A stretch of 64,000 nucleotides of DNA from Croceicoccus marinus (GCF_001661675.2 NZ_CP019602.1:1017501-1081500); one strand, 5' to 3'. Positions 48,186-58,030 are shown, counted from the stretch's first letter. Notes: a model not told the origin generated them from the sequence alone. Numbers and translations: made by a program.

Positions 48186-48291
48186 TCCGGCGTCAATCTG
48201 GGGATGCAGCGCCCCATATCGGCCCGCCGGCATTGCAAAGACGGCGTGGCCGCCTAGATCGGGCGCTCGTATCTGTTGACGGGAACCGACC

Positions 48292-49257
48292 ATGACTACC
48301 CATACCACTCGCATGCTCATCATCGGCTCTGGCCCGGCTGGCCTGTCCGCCGCGATCTATGGCGCGCGCGCGGGTATGGAACCGATCGTGGTGCAGGGGC
48401 TGCAGCCCGGCGGCCAGCTGACCATCACCACCGATGTCGAGAACTATCCCGGTTTCCGCGACGTGATCCAGGGGCCGTGGCTGATGCAGGAAATGCAGGC
48501 GCAGGCCGAGCATGTCGGCACGCGCATGATGTGGGACACGATCACCAGCGTCGACATCGCGGGCGGATCGCCGTTCACGGCGGTGGGCGACAGCGGCGAC
48601 GAATATGTCGGCGACGTGCTGGTCATCGCCACGGGCGCGCAGGCCAAGTGGCTTGGCGTAGAGGGTGAGCAGAAATATTCGGGCAAGGGCGTATCGGCCT
48701 GCGCGACCTGTGACGGGTTCTTCTATCGCGGCAAGAAGGTCGTGGTCATCGGCGGCGGCAACACCGCTGTCGAGGAAGCGCTCTACCTCACCAACCATTC
48801 CGACGATGTCACGCTTATCCACCGCCGCGACGAGCTGCGGTCCGAGAAGATCCTGCAGGACCGGCTGTTCGGCAATCCCAAGATCAGCGTGCTGTGGAAC
48901 AAGACGGTCGAGGAATTCCTGGGCGACGAGGGCGGGCTGAACGCGCTGCGCCTGAAGGATAGCGTCACGGGCGAGGAAAGCCGCTTCGATACGCAGGGCG
49001 CGTTCGTGGCCATCGGGCACGCGCCAGCGACCGAGTTGTTCAAGGGGCAGCTGGACATGGACGACAGCGGCTATCTGCTGGTCGAGGCGGGGACGCCCAA
49101 GACGGCGGTGCCCGGCGTGTTCGCTTGCGGCGACGTGATGGACCACACCTATCGCCAGGCGGTGACCGCGGCGGGCACGGGCTGCATGGCCGCGCTGGAT
49201 GCCGAGCGCTTCCTGGGAAAGCTGGAATTCGCGAAGAAGGAAGCGGCGGAGGCTTGA
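48292..49257 (+). CDS. trxB: thioredoxin-disulfide reductase
   Basis: 321 residues. FAD-binding GSGPAGLSAAIYGARAG, redox CATC in SACATCDGFFYRGK, NADPH-binding VIGGGNTAVEEALYL and the FAD motif GVFACGDVMDHTYRQAVTAAGTGC. It reduces thioredoxin with NADPH in the cytoplasm. Confidence 0.97.
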   Translation: MTTHTTRMLIIGSGPAGLSAAIYGARAGMEPIVVQGLQPGGQLTITTDVENYPGFRDVIQGPWLMQEMQAQAEHVGTRMMWDTITSVDIAGGSPFTAVGDSGDEYVGDVLVIATGAQAKWLGVEGEQKYSGKGVSACATCDGFFYRGKKVVVIGGGNTAVEEALYLTNHSDDVTLIHRRDELRSEKILQDRLFGNPKISVLWNKTVEEFLGDEGGLNALRLKDSVTGEESRFDTQGAFVAIGHAPATELFKGQLDMDDSGYLLVEAGTPKTAVPGVFACGDVMDHTYRQAVTAAGTGCMAALDAERFLGKLEFAKKEAAEA

Positions 49258-49267
49258 TCGGCCGGTT

Positions 49268-49549
49268 TCAGCCGGGGCGCCGGTCCATCACGAAGCGCAG
49301 CAGCGCGCCATAGGTTTCCAGCATTTCGCCGTCGACATCCTCGTCATCGATGATGAAGCCGAAGCGGTCCTCGATCTCGGTCAGCAGGCCCATCACGGCC
49401 TGCGAATCGAGTTCGGGGATGGCACCGAAAAGCTCGGTATCGTCCTCGAAGCCGGAAACACGCTCTTCCTCGAGCGCGAGCGTATCGACCAGTATGGCGC
49501 GCAACTTGCGGTCGGCGGATTCGGTCGCGGGCGGAATGGCGTTGTTCAT
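49268..49549 (-). CDS. acyl carrier protein, exosortase-A-associated type
   Basis: 93 residues. The phosphopantetheine serine is in ELDSQAVMGLLTEIEDRFGF, within a four-helix carrier fold ending in DDEDVDGEMLETYGALLRFV. It is not the FabD-linked housekeeping ACP (no LGADSLD). It lies divergent from an acyl ligase and a PLP decarboxylase of the exosortase-A-associated type, so it probably carries their intermediate. Confidence 0.85.
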   Translation of the reverse strand: MNNAIPPATESADRKLRAILVDTLALEEERVSGFEDDTELFGAIPELDSQAVMGLLTEIEDRFGFIIDDEDVDGEMLETYGALLRFVMDRRPG

Positions 49550-49615
49550 GACGGAGCGGGGACTTAGCTTTTGACAAATGTCGACGCAAGCGTGGCGAAT
49601 GCTATCCTGCAGGGA

Positions 49616-51154
49616 ATGACCCGTCCTGCCTGTCCAGAACCGCTCGATCACTTGTCCCGGCGCGGTACCGCCGATGCACCGGCGCTGGTGCTGAAGGACC
49701 GGGCGCTGGACTATGCGGCGCTGGAGCTGTGGACCGGCAGGCTGGCGGCATGGCTGGCCGACCGCGCCCGGTCCGAGGGCTGGGAAAGCGGCGCACGCGT
49801 GGCCAGTTGGGCGGGGAAGGGCCTGCTGACCTGCGTGATGCCTCTGGCCGCCGCGCGGGCGGGTTTCGTGCATGTTCCGGTCAATCCGGTGCTGAAGCGC
49901 GCGCAGGTGCGTCATATATTGTCCGACTGCGGCGCAAGGCTGCTGATCGGCAATAGCGGGCGGCTGGATGCACTGCACGGCGGCGATTTGCCTATGGACT
50001 GCGCGGCGCTCGACGAAAAGATCGTCACCGAACAGGCGGAGCGGTGCCGCCCGCTGGGTCCTTCGGCTGCCGATCCCGATGCGCTGGCGGCAATCCTCTA
50101 TACCAGCGGATCGACCGGCAAGCCCAAGGGCGTGATGCTGAGCCATGCGAATATGTGGCTGGGGGCCGAAAGCGTGGCGGAATATCTGGCCATCGCGCCG
50201 GACGACCGGGTGCTGGCGGTGCTGCCGCTGGCGTTCGATTATGGGCAGAGCCAGCTGCTGTCGACCTGGTTTGCGGGGGCTTCGGCCTATCCCATCGACT
50301 ATCTGCTGCCGCGCGAAGTGGTAAAGGCGGTCGGGGCGCGGCAGATCACCACGCTGGCGGCGGTGCCCCCGCTGTGGGTGCAATTGCTTGAGCAGGACTG
50401 GCCGGAGGCGGCGGTCGCCCCGTTGAGGCGACTGACCAATACGGGCGGCGCGCTGGGCGAGACGCTGGTACGCCGCCTGCGCGACCGCTTTCCGGATGCC
50501 CGGCTGTTTGCCATGTACGGCCTGACCGAGGCGTTCCGTTCGGCCTGTCTCGACCCGGACCTGATCGACAGCCGCCCGGCATCCTTCGGCAAGGCGGTCC
50601 CCCATGTGGAAATCATGGTCGTGAACGACCAGGGCCAGCCCGCCGCGCCGGGCGAGGAGGGGGAGCTTGTGCACGCCGGACCCTTCGTGGCGCAGGGATA
50701 CTGGCAGGACCCGCAACGCACGCGCGAAAGGTTCAGGCCAGCGCCCCGATGGTCGGAATATGGCGGCACCGCGGTCTGGTCGGGCGACTGGGTAAGGCGC
50801 GACGCCGAGGGGCTGCTCTATTTCGTCGGGCGGCGCGATGCGATGATCAAGGTGCTGGGCCAGCGCATCAGCCCGCAGGAGATCGAGGATGCCGCATTGG
50901 CGACCGGCCTGGTCGCGGAATGTGCCGCGCTGGGCCTGCCGGACGAAGCGCTGGGGCAGGCGGTGCATCTGGTCGCCCGCGCCGCGCCCGGAACCGATGG
51001 CGAGCCAACCGATGAGCTGCTGACGGCGCTGCGGCGCGATCTTCCGGCCTATATGTTGCCGCAAGAGGTGCATTGGCGCGCCGAATTGCCGCGCGGGGCG
51101 ACGGGCAAGCTCGACCGTGCGGGCCTGCAGCGCGAGCTGGAGGAGGCGCAATGA
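49616..51154 (+). CDS. acyl-CoA/ACP ligase (AMP-forming), exosortase-A-associated
   Basis: 512 residues of the ANL superfamily. P-loop-like ILYTSGSTGKPKGVMLSH, NTGGALGETLVRRL, FAMYGLTEAFRS, VWSGDWVRRDAEGLLYFVGRRDAMIKVLGQRISPQEIE, and lysine GATGKLDRAGL. The sequence and its order before a PLP decarboxylase match the exosortase-A-associated ligase subfamily (TIGR03098, recalled from knowledge). ATG at 49616 is preceded by AGGGA. ATGA overlap with the next gene. Confidence 0.88.
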   Translation: MTRPACPEPLDHLSRRGTADAPALVLKDRALDYAALELWTGRLAAWLADRARSEGWESGARVASWAGKGLLTCVMPLAAARAGFVHVPVNPVLKRAQVRHILSDCGARLLIGNSGRLDALHGGDLPMDCAALDEKIVTEQAERCRPLGPSAADPDALAAILYTSGSTGKPKGVMLSHANMWLGAESVAEYLAIAPDDRVLAVLPLAFDYGQSQLLSTWFAGASAYPIDYLLPREVVKAVGARQITTLAAVPPLWVQLLEQDWPEAAVAPLRRLTNTGGALGETLVRRLRDRFPDARLFAMYGLTEAFRSACLDPDLIDSRPASFGKAVPHVEIMVVNDQGQPAAPGEEGELVHAGPFVAQGYWQDPQRTRERFRPAPRWSEYGGTAVWSGDWVRRDAEGLLYFVGRRDAMIKVLGQRISPQEIEDAALATGLVAECAALGLPDEALGQAVHLVARAAPGTDGEPTDELLTALRRDLPAYMLPQEVHWRAELPRGATGKLDRAGLQRELEEAQ

Positions 51155-52374
51155 AGCCGATGGGTCCGATCCCCGACGGGTTTGCCGCCATCGACGGCGA
51201 GCTGGCGATCGGCGGGCGCAAGGCGAGCGATCTGGCGGCGCAAGGCACGCCGGTCTTCGTCTATGATCGCGCGATGCTGGATGCGCGCGTGGCGGATCTG
51301 CGCGCCGCCATGCCGCCCTGGCTGGCGATCCATTATGCGATGAAGGCGAACCCTTTCGCGCCTCTGCTGGCCCACATGGCCGGGCTGGTCGACGGTTTCG
51401 ACGTCGCCTCTGCCGGAGAGATGCAGCTCGCGCTGGAGGCTGGGATGACCGCCGATGCGATCAGCTTCGCCGGGCCGGGCAAGAGCGAGGGCGAGCTTGA
51501 GGCTGCGGTGCGGGCGCGGGTGACGCTCAACACCGAATCGGCGGGTGAAATTCGCCGCGCGCTGGCAATTGGCGACCGGCTGGGCATCGCGCCGCGGCTT
51601 GCCATTCGCGTGAACCCCAGTTTCGACATCAAGGGTTCGGGCATGAAGATGGGCGGCGGGGCCAAGCCCTTCGGCATCGATGCCGAACTGGTCCCGCCGC
51701 TGGCGCGCGAGATCGCGGCGAGCGGGGCGGAGTGGCGCGGTTTTCATATCTACGCGGGAAGCCAGGCGCTGGATGCGCAGGCCGTGATCGCGACCTTGGC
51801 CGCAACGCTGGCGCTGACCGGCGAGCTGGCCGATCAGGCCGGGGTGAACGTGCCGCACTGCAACCTGGGCGGCGGCTTCGGCATTCCCTATTTCCCCGGT
51901 GACACCCCGCTCGATATCGCGCGCGTGGGCGAGGCTCTGGACGCCGCGTTCCGCGTGCTGCCCGATCGGCTGGCGGAGACGCATTTCGCCATCGAGCTTG
52001 GCCGTTTCCTGGTCGGCGAGGCGGGCGTCTACCTGACGCGCGTGATCGATGTGAAAGAGAGCCACGGCGAGATCTTTGCCGTCACCGATGGCGGGCTGCA
52101 CCACCAGCTGGCCGCATCGGGCAATTTCGGCACCGTGGTCAGGCGTAACTATCCGGTGGCGGTCGCGAACCGGTTCGGCGAAGCGGCCGCGCAGCGCGAG
52201 CAGACCATCGTGGGCCGCCTGTGCACGCCGCTCGACCTGCTTGCGAACAAGGTCGCCCTGCCGCAGGTCCGGCCGGGCGACCTTGTCGCGATCTTCTGCG
52301 CGGGGGCCTATGGCGCCAGTGCCAGCCCTGCGGCCTTTCTGGGCCACGGCCCCGCGCGCGAGATCCTTGCCTAG
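51151..52374 (+). CDS. pyridoxal-dependent decarboxylase, exosortase-A-associated
   Basis: 407 residues of the fold III (alanine racemase/diaminopimelate decarboxylase) class. The PLP lysine is in HYAMKANPFAPLL, with FDVASAGEMQLAL, RVNPSFDIKGSGMKMGGGAKPFG, the phosphate loop CNLGGGFGIPYFPG, ELGRFLVGEAGVYLTRV and C-terminal GAYGASASPAAFLGHGP. This is the exosortase-A-associated subfamily (TIGR03099, recalled). Its TAG overlaps the convergent pirin TAG on CTAG. Confidence 0.88.
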   Translation: MKPMGPIPDGFAAIDGELAIGGRKASDLAAQGTPVFVYDRAMLDARVADLRAAMPPWLAIHYAMKANPFAPLLAHMAGLVDGFDVASAGEMQLALEAGMTADAISFAGPGKSEGELEAAVRARVTLNTESAGEIRRALAIGDRLGIAPRLAIRVNPSFDIKGSGMKMGGGAKPFGIDAELVPPLAREIAASGAEWRGFHIYAGSQALDAQAVIATLAATLALTGELADQAGVNVPHCNLGGGFGIPYFPGDTPLDIARVGEALDAAFRVLPDRLAETHFAIELGRFLVGEAGVYLTRVIDVKESHGEIFAVTDGGLHHQLAASGNFGTVVRRNYPVAVANRFGEAAAQREQTIVGRLCTPLDLLANKVALPQVRPGDLVAIFCAGAYGASASPAAFLGHGPAREILA

Positions 52375-53075
52375 CGGGTGTCGACCAGCAGCAGTTCGAC
52401 GTCGTCCTTTGCGGTGATGGCCAGAAGCTCCTCGCCCGTCACCGCGATGCCGTCACGTTCCTGCGCGTCATGGCCGTTGGCCGTCACCGCGCCGCCCACC
52501 GGCACCGTGTAGTAATGGCGCGACGGGTCGAGCGGCAGTTCCAGCGTGTCGCCCGCCCGAAGAGTTGCCGCCAGCACACGCGCATCGGCGCGCAGCGGCA
52601 ATGCGTCGTCCTTCTCCGGCTCTCCGCTGGCGACGGTGATCCACGACCCGGCGCGATTCCCGCGCGGGAATTCGCGCTGGCCCCAGCCGGGCGCCTCGCC
52701 GGTCTTTTCGGGCATGATCCAGATCTGGAACAGTGTGGTGTCCTCGTCCTCCAGATTGAATTCGGCATGGGTGATGCCGGTGCCCGCGCTCATCACCTGA
52801 ACGTCGCCTGCGCCAGTGCGACCCTCATTGCCAAGACTGTCGCGGTGGCTGATCGCACCGGTCCGCACGAAGGTCACGATTTCCATGTCGCGGTGCGGAT
52901 GGGGCGGGAAGCCGCTGCGGGCCTGGATCCAGTCGTCGTTCCACACGCGCAGCCGGCCCCAGCCCGTCCGGTCCGGGTCGTGATAATTGGAAAAACTGAA
53001 ATGATAGCTGGTATCGAGCCAACCGTGATTGGCCTTGCCGAGCTTGTCGAAGGGGCGGATTTCGATCATCGTCAT
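52371..53075 (-). CDS. pirin family protein
   Basis: 234 residues, bicupin. Metal ligands are in FPPHPHRDMEIVTFVRTG (HxH...E) and the histidine of SAGTGITHAEFN. N-terminus EIRPFDKLGKANHGWLDTSYHFSFSNYHDPDR is typical of pirins. Some pirins have quercetinase activity; the physiological role is unknown. ATG at 53075 is taken. Confidence 0.92.
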   Translation of the reverse strand: MTMIEIRPFDKLGKANHGWLDTSYHFSFSNYHDPDRTGWGRLRVWNDDWIQARSGFPPHPHRDMEIVTFVRTGAISHRDSLGNEGRTGAGDVQVMSAGTGITHAEFNLEDEDTTLFQIWIMPEKTGEAPGWGQREFPRGNRAGSWITVASGEPEKDDALPLRADARVLAATLRAGDTLELPLDPSRHYYTVPVGGAVTANGHDAQERDGIAVTGEELLAITAKDDVELLLVDTR

Positions 53076-53181
53076 TCTCAACTCGGCGGGGTTCCCCCGA
53101 TGGGTCGGGGCCGCCGGCATGCATGCGAGATGGACGGTTTCGCGGGTCGTTCAAGAAGGCACATTGCTGTGCCCGTGGGCG

Positions 53182-54297
53182 CTATTGCTCGCCGTGCCCG
53201 CGCGCCAGATAATCGGCCGACTGCATCTCCATCAACCGGCTGACGGTGCGAGAGAATTCGAACGCACCGTCGCCCGACGGATAGAGCTGCGCAGGCGGCG
53301 CGTCGGCCGTGGCGATCAGCTTGACCCCGTTTTCATAAAGCGCATCGACCAGGGTCACGAAGCGCGCTGCCTCGTTCCGCATGTCCGGTCCCATGACGGG
53401 GATGCCGACCACGATGACGGTGTGGTAGTGCCGCGCGATCGCCAGGAAATCGCTCGACCCGCGGGGCTGGGCGCACAGGCGCTTGAACGAGAAGACGGCC
53501 ACGCCCTTCAGGCTCTTGGGCACCCAGATCGAGCGCTGTTCGCCCACTTTCAGGTCGAAGCCGGTCACGTGTTCGGCATCTTCGGGCGGGTAATCGGTCA
53601 GGCGGAAGAACGCCTCGCGCGCCTTGGCGGTGGCTTCGGGGCCGGTCGGCGAATACCACACGTCCATGCCGCCCAGCCGCTCCAGCCGGTAATCGGTCGG
53701 GCCGTTCAGCGTCAGCGTGTCGAGTTCCTGCTGGATCAGGTCGATGAAGGGCATGAACAGCCCGCGATTGATCCCGTCCTTGTAAAGGTCGCGCGGGGGG
53801 CGGTTGGAAGTGGTGACCACCGTCACGCCCTCGTCGCGGATCAGCGCGGTGAACAGCCTGCTCATGATCATGGCATCGGCCGTGTTCCTGACCACCATTT
53901 CGTCGAAGCACAGGCAGCGGATGCCCTGCGCCAGCTGGTGCGCGACGGGGGCGACGGGATCGCCGGCTTCCTTCTTGCGCTCTTCGCGCAGGTGCTGGTC
54001 GACCTCCAGCATGAATTCGTGGAAATGCACACGCCGCTTGGCGTCGATCGCCAGCGTGTCGTGAAACAGGTCCATCATCATGGACTTGCCGCGGCCGACG
54101 TCGCCCCACATGTAGATGCCGCGCGGTCGGGGCGGTTTCTCGCCCTTCAGCCGGGCGAAGAAGCCTTGTCTGGCGGGGGCGGCCTCCAGCTCGTCCTGCA
54201 GCCGGGCAAGTCGCTCGATGGCGGCGCGCTGCTCCGCATCCGGACGCAGTTCACCGTTCTCGATCAACCATTCGTAGCGTTCGACGAGCTTCGTCAA
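53182..54297 (-). CDS. zapE: cell division protein ZapE (AFG1-type ATPase)
   Basis: 371 residues. Walker A GDVGRGKSMMMDLF, Walker B CLCFDEMVVRNTADAMIM, sensor VVTTSNRPPRDLYKDG. AFG1/ZapE proteins act at the Z-ring or on respiratory subunits. The start is a TTG at 54297 with GGAAGA some 18 bases upstream; the N-terminus TKLVERYEWLIENGELRPDAEQ fits the family. It follows sdhB by 84 bases on the same strand. Confidence 0.92.
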   Translation of the reverse strand: MTKLVERYEWLIENGELRPDAEQRAAIERLARLQDELEAAPARQGFFARLKGEKPPRPRGIYMWGDVGRGKSMMMDLFHDTLAIDAKRRVHFHEFMLEVDQHLREERKKEAGDPVAPVAHQLAQGIRCLCFDEMVVRNTADAMIMSRLFTALIRDEGVTVVTTSNRPPRDLYKDGINRGLFMPFIDLIQQELDTLTLNGPTDYRLERLGGMDVWYSPTGPEATAKAREAFFRLTDYPPEDAEHVTGFDLKVGEQRSIWVPKSLKGVAVFSFKRLCAQPRGSSDFLAIARHYHTVIVVGIPVMGPDMRNEAARFVTLVDALYENGVKLIATADAPPAQLYPSGDGAFEFSRTVSRLMEMQSADYLARGHGEQ

Positions 54298-54381
54298 GAA
54301 ATCAGCCGTTCTTCCGCATGAGCGCGACAGCCATGACGCCGCCCGGCGCCGGTGCGCGGGGCGGTGCAGGCACCACCCGGA

Positions 54382-55167
54382 TCAGACCAGCCGTTCGGCT
54401 TCCATCTTCTTGATCTCGGCAATGGCCTTGGCGGGGTTCAGACCCTTGGGGCAGACATTGGCGCAGTTCATGATGGTGTGGCAGCGATAGAGGCGGAAGG
54501 GATCCTCCAGCTCGTCCAGGCGCTCGCCCGTCATCTCGTCGCGGCTGTCGGCCAGCCAGCGATAGGCCTGCAGCAGGATCGCCGGCCCAAGGAACTTGTC
54601 GGAATTCCACCAATAGCTGGGGCACGCGGTCGAGCAGCAGGCGCACAGGATGCACTCGTACAGTCCGTCCAGCTTGTTGCGCTCTTCCGGCGACTGCAGG
54701 CGTTCCTTGCCCGACGGGGTCGGGGTCACGGTCTGCAGCCAGGGGCGGATCGAGGCATATTGCGCATAGAAATGGGTGAAGTCGGGGACCAAATCCTTGA
54801 TCACGTCCATGTGCGGCAGCGGGGTGATGCGGATTTCGCCCGAACCGCAATCCTCGATCGCGGTGGTGCAGGCGAGGCCGTTCTTGCCGTTGATGTTCAT
54901 CGAGCATGACCCGCAAATGCCTTCGCGGCAGGACCGACGGAAGGTCAGCGTAGGATCCATCTCGTTCTTCATCTTGATGATCGCGTCCAGCACCATCGGG
55001 CCGCAATCGTCCAGATCGATCTCGAAAATGTCATAGCGCGGGTTTTCGCCGCTATCGGGATCATAACGATAGACCTTGAATTTCTTGACCTTCCCCCCGG
55101 TGGCCGAACCGTAATTATGGCTCTTGCCGGTGATCTTGCTGTTCTTGGGAAGGGTAAAGGTCGCCAT
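54382..55167 (-). CDS. sdhB: succinate dehydrogenase iron-sulfur subunit
   Basis: 261 residues. The 2Fe-2S ligands are in [22 protein letters not shown]. The 4Fe-4S and 3Fe-4S ligands are in [16 protein letters not shown] and [20 protein letters not shown]. It transfers electrons from SdhA to quinone at the inner membrane. sdhC, sdhD and sdhA are not adjacent in this window: the next gene upstream is a flippase on the same strand, read into sdhB after 145 bases. Confidence 0.97.
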   Translation of the reverse strand: MATFTLPKNSKITGKSHNYGSATGGKVKKFKVYRYDPDSGENPRYDIFEIDLDDCGPMVLDAIIKMKNEMDPTLTFRRSCREGICGSCSMNINGKNGLACTTAIEDCGSGEIRITPLPHMDVIKDLVPDFTHFYAQYASIRPWLQTVTPTPSGKERLQSPEERNKLDGLYECILCACCSTACPSYWWNSDKFLGPAILLQAYRWLADSRDEMTGERLDELEDPFRLYRCHTIMNCANVCPKGLNPAKAIAEIKKMEAERLV

Positions 55168-55312
55168 GATCGTCGCTTTTCCGTTCTGCGGGGCCGCCAG
55201 TCTGCCCGCCTGCACGCGCGCGGCCCGGTTCTGCGCTGCGGGTTAGCCAAGCTTGCCGCGCTGCACAAGCGGTGGATTGCACTTCTTTTAATGGCGAGTG
55301 CGGGGCCGGGGT

Positions 55313-56689
55313 TCAAGTTTCCCGGCGATCATTGCCCATAGGGGCACCCTGTTTCTCAAGCCGGTCGGCGCGCACCAGGCTGCGCAGCACCAGCCACGCC
55401 ATGGTGCCCATCGCGATGTAATGCGCCGCCCCGCCCAGTGCGACGCCCCATGCCACCCCCTCGGCCCCGCCGATAGGATGGAAGATCATGATGCCGATGG
55501 CGGTCGCGATGACGGCGAACGCGCGCGAGGCGAGCGAGAGCTTGGCGCGTCCCGTGCTGTCGAGCATCGGTTCGAACGCCACGCTGGCCAGTTCGAAGCT
55601 GGCGCCGACTACCAGCGCGATCAGGATCGGTTCGCCTGCGGCGAATTGCTCGCCGCCCAGCAGTTCCAGCAGGAAGCGGCCGGCGAGCAGCACGATCAGC
55701 ACCACCACCGCGCTGCCCGCCCCAGCCAGAATGCTCGTCTGGCGGATCAGCTTGCGGAAATCGTCGAGGGCCGAGGCGACGCGCGCGCGCGCAATCTCGG
55801 CATAGGCGGCGCGGGCCAGCAAAGTGGAAAGCTTGGCAAGGCCCTGCGCCAGCTGCTGCGCCAGCCGGTACAGGCCCGCCGCGCGCGTGCCGACCAGATA
55901 GCCCACCGCCAGCAGCGGCCCGTTGCGATAGGCAGCTTCCAGCGTGGCCGAGCAGAAGGTGATGAGGAAGAAGCGGATCACGCCCGGGTTGTCGTTCAGC
56001 GCTCCGCCGAAATCCCCGACATGGGAAAGCCGGATCGATTGCGGGCACAGCCGCCGGGCCATGATCCAGTAGATCACCGCCTCGAGAATATCGATCGCGG
56101 CCCATGCGATCAGGAAGCGGGTCAGGCTTGGCCCGGTCAGCCAGATCGCCAGTGCGGCAAGCAGCCGGCCCAGCGGCACCACCGCCTCTACGTAAACGGC
56201 CACGTCGAACCGGTCGAGCGCGCGGACGATCCCGGTGGGCGCGGACACCAGCGCCCATAGCGAGGCGACATTGAACCAGAACGCCAGGTCGATCAGTTCG
56301 GGGTTCAGGCCCAGTTCCTCGGCGAACTGATAGAACGCCAGATAGGCAATGGCGCAGCCGACCAGCGCGCCGCACACGTCGAGCACGCCCGCCAGCATGG
56401 CCAGCCGCCCGAACGCGTCCCAGTTCCTGTGATGGACATGCTCTGCGCCAAAGCGGACGACGACGCGCCAGGTCTGGAAACCCGCAACCGCGATCAGCGC
56501 CTGCGACGTACCGAAGATCAGCGAGAAGTGCCCGAAATCCTTGAGGCCGAGCGTCCGCGTCAGGATCGCCAGATAGACCAGCGAGCAGATCGCCCCGAAT
56601 CCCTTGCCGCCCATCAGCCAGCCCAGATTGGCCAGCATGCGTCCCAGCAGTGAACGATCCTCGTGGGAAGCCGGGCGTTTTCGCTTCAT
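55313..56689 (-). CDS. polysaccharide/lipid flippase (Wzx/MATE-type)
   Basis: 458 residues with about 12 membrane helices, starting LLGRMLANLGWLMGGKGFGAICSLVYLAILTRTLGLKDFGHFSLIF, a typical polysaccharide-export flippase beginning. It has PLLAVGYLVGTRAAGLYRLAQQLAQGLAKL and AYAEIARAR in the middle. It would move lipid-linked sugars or similar across the inner membrane. The ATG at 56689 is used; an ATG at 56752 would add 21 residues. It is divergent from the cytidylyltransferase-like gene, suggesting one pathway. Confidence 0.85.
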   Translation of the reverse strand: MKRKRPASHEDRSLLGRMLANLGWLMGGKGFGAICSLVYLAILTRTLGLKDFGHFSLIFGTSQALIAVAGFQTWRVVVRFGAEHVHHRNWDAFGRLAMLAGVLDVCGALVGCAIAYLAFYQFAEELGLNPELIDLAFWFNVASLWALVSAPTGIVRALDRFDVAVYVEAVVPLGRLLAALAIWLTGPSLTRFLIAWAAIDILEAVIYWIMARRLCPQSIRLSHVGDFGGALNDNPGVIRFFLITFCSATLEAAYRNGPLLAVGYLVGTRAAGLYRLAQQLAQGLAKLSTLLARAAYAEIARARVASALDDFRKLIRQTSILAGAGSAVVVLIVLLAGRFLLELLGGEQFAAGEPILIALVVGASFELASVAFEPMLDSTGRAKLSLASRAFAVIATAIGIMIFHPIGGAEGVAWGVALGGAAHYIAMGTMAWLVLRSLVRADRLEKQGAPMGNDRRET

Positions 56690-56819
56690 GGCCCGGTGCT
56701 TGGCCGAACTGGCGGCGCGAGGCAAGACAGGCGGGCGAGAACTCACAGCCATGGACGCGGCGGCGGGCGGGTTTCGCCGCGATTGCGGTTCGCGCATGTT
56801 GGCATTAAAGGCCTCCGCC

Positions 56820-57572
56820 ATGATCGAACACGCCATCCTGCTCAGCGCCGGCCAGGGCTCGCGCCTGCTGCCGCTGACCGCCGAACGCCCGAAGTGCCTT
56901 ATCGATTTCTCGGGCCGGACCCTGATCGAATGGCAGATCGAGATGCTGGCCCGCGGCGGGGTGAAGCGGATCGACATCGTCACCGGCTTCAAGACGGACG
57001 AGGTCGAGCATGCCATCTCGCAGATCAACGACCTGCGGGTGGACATCAAGTGCCACTTCAACCCCTTCTTCAAGGTGGCCGACAATCTGGGCTCGTGCTG
57101 GATCGTGCGCCATCTGATGAAGGACGACTTCCTGATCCTGAACGGCGATACGCTGGTCTCGGAAGAGATCGTGCGCAAGGTGCAGCAGGGCGCCGACGGT
57201 CCCGACGGGCCGTGGCCGATCGCGGTGACGGTGGACGAGAAGCCCGCCTATGACAGCGACGACATGAAGGTGCTGCGCGAGCCTGACGGCCGCCTGCTGC
57301 ACATCGGCAAGACGCTGGCGGCCGAGGAGACGAACTGCGAATCGATCGGCTTCCTCGCCTTTCGCGGCGAGGGCGTCGAACTGTTCCGCGAAGCCGTGCG
57401 CAGCAAGATGCGCGAACGCGACGGGGTGGAGCACTGGTATCTGAAGGTGATCGACACCATTGCCGGAACCGGGCAGGTCGGCACATGCTCGATCGCCGGG
57501 TCGGAATGGGCCGAGGTCGACTTCCTGACCGATATCGAAAGCGCGACCGAACTGACCGACCGCTGGGCCTGA
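56820..57572 (+). CDS. sugar/alcohol-phosphate nucleotidyltransferase (LicC/IPCT-like)
   Basis: 250 residues. NTP_transferase fold with ILLSAGQGSRLLPLTAERPKCLIDF (G-x-G-x-R-x-x-P...PK), FLILNGDTLVSEEI (catalytic aspartate), and EWAEVDFLTDIESATEL at the C-terminus. The wording of the start and end is that of phosphocholine or inositol-phosphate cytidylyltransferases rather than glucose-phosphate enzymes. A CDP-alcohol phosphatidyltransferase is encoded nearby, which would use a CDP-alcohol product (inference). Confidence 0.85.
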   Translation: MIEHAILLSAGQGSRLLPLTAERPKCLIDFSGRTLIEWQIEMLARGGVKRIDIVTGFKTDEVEHAISQINDLRVDIKCHFNPFFKVADNLGSCWIVRHLMKDDFLILNGDTLVSEEIVRKVQQGADGPDGPWPIAVTVDEKPAYDSDDMKVLREPDGRLLHIGKTLAAEETNCESIGFLAFRGEGVELFREAVRSKMRERDGVEHWYLKVIDTIAGTGQVGTCSIAGSEWAEVDFLTDIESATELTDRWA

Positions 57573-57585
57573 AGGCCTGCGTTCC

Positions 57586-58014
57586 TCAGCCGAAATGCGG
57601 TTTCAGCGCGGCCACCAGCGCCGCTATCTGCGCATCGTCCAGCGCGACCGCGCTGCCCAGGTCCGGCAGCTTTGGCCAGCCTGCGTCGGGGAATGAAGTG
57701 CCCTCGAACTCGCGGCTGCCTTCATAGCGCGGGATCACATGCGCGTGGACATGCGGGTCGACCATCATCAGCATCAGATAGTTGATTTTTGCGTAATCGA
57801 CGAAGCTGCGCAGCGCCGTCTCGATCGCGGTGCTGGCCAGCTTCATCTCGGCATGCGCTTCGGCTGACAGGTTGGACAGCGCGGTCGCATCGGACTTTGC
57901 GGCCAGCACCAGGCTGCCCAGCGCCGGCTGGGCAGGGCGCAGCAGGACGGCCCAGTGCTCGAATTCAGCCACCAGCGTCGCGGGATAGCCGAACTTGCGC
58001 GTCGTCTCGTTCAT
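57586..58014 (-). CDS. HIT-family protein
   Basis: 142 residues. The histidine triad is VDPHVHAHVIPRY, preceded by FEHWAVLLRPAQPALGSLVLAAK. HIT proteins hydrolyse or transfer nucleotide phosphates; substrate unknown. It lies between the nucleotidyltransferase and the CDP-alcohol gene on the minus strand, 16 bases after the latter. Confidence 0.9.
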   Translation of the reverse strand: MNETTRKFGYPATLVAEFEHWAVLLRPAQPALGSLVLAAKSDATALSNLSAEAHAEMKLASTAIETALRSFVDYAKINYLMLMMVDPHVHAHVIPRYEGSREFEGTSFPDAGWPKLPDLGSAVALDDAQIAALVAALKPHFG

Positions 58015-58030
58015 GGGGCGTGTCCTTCTC

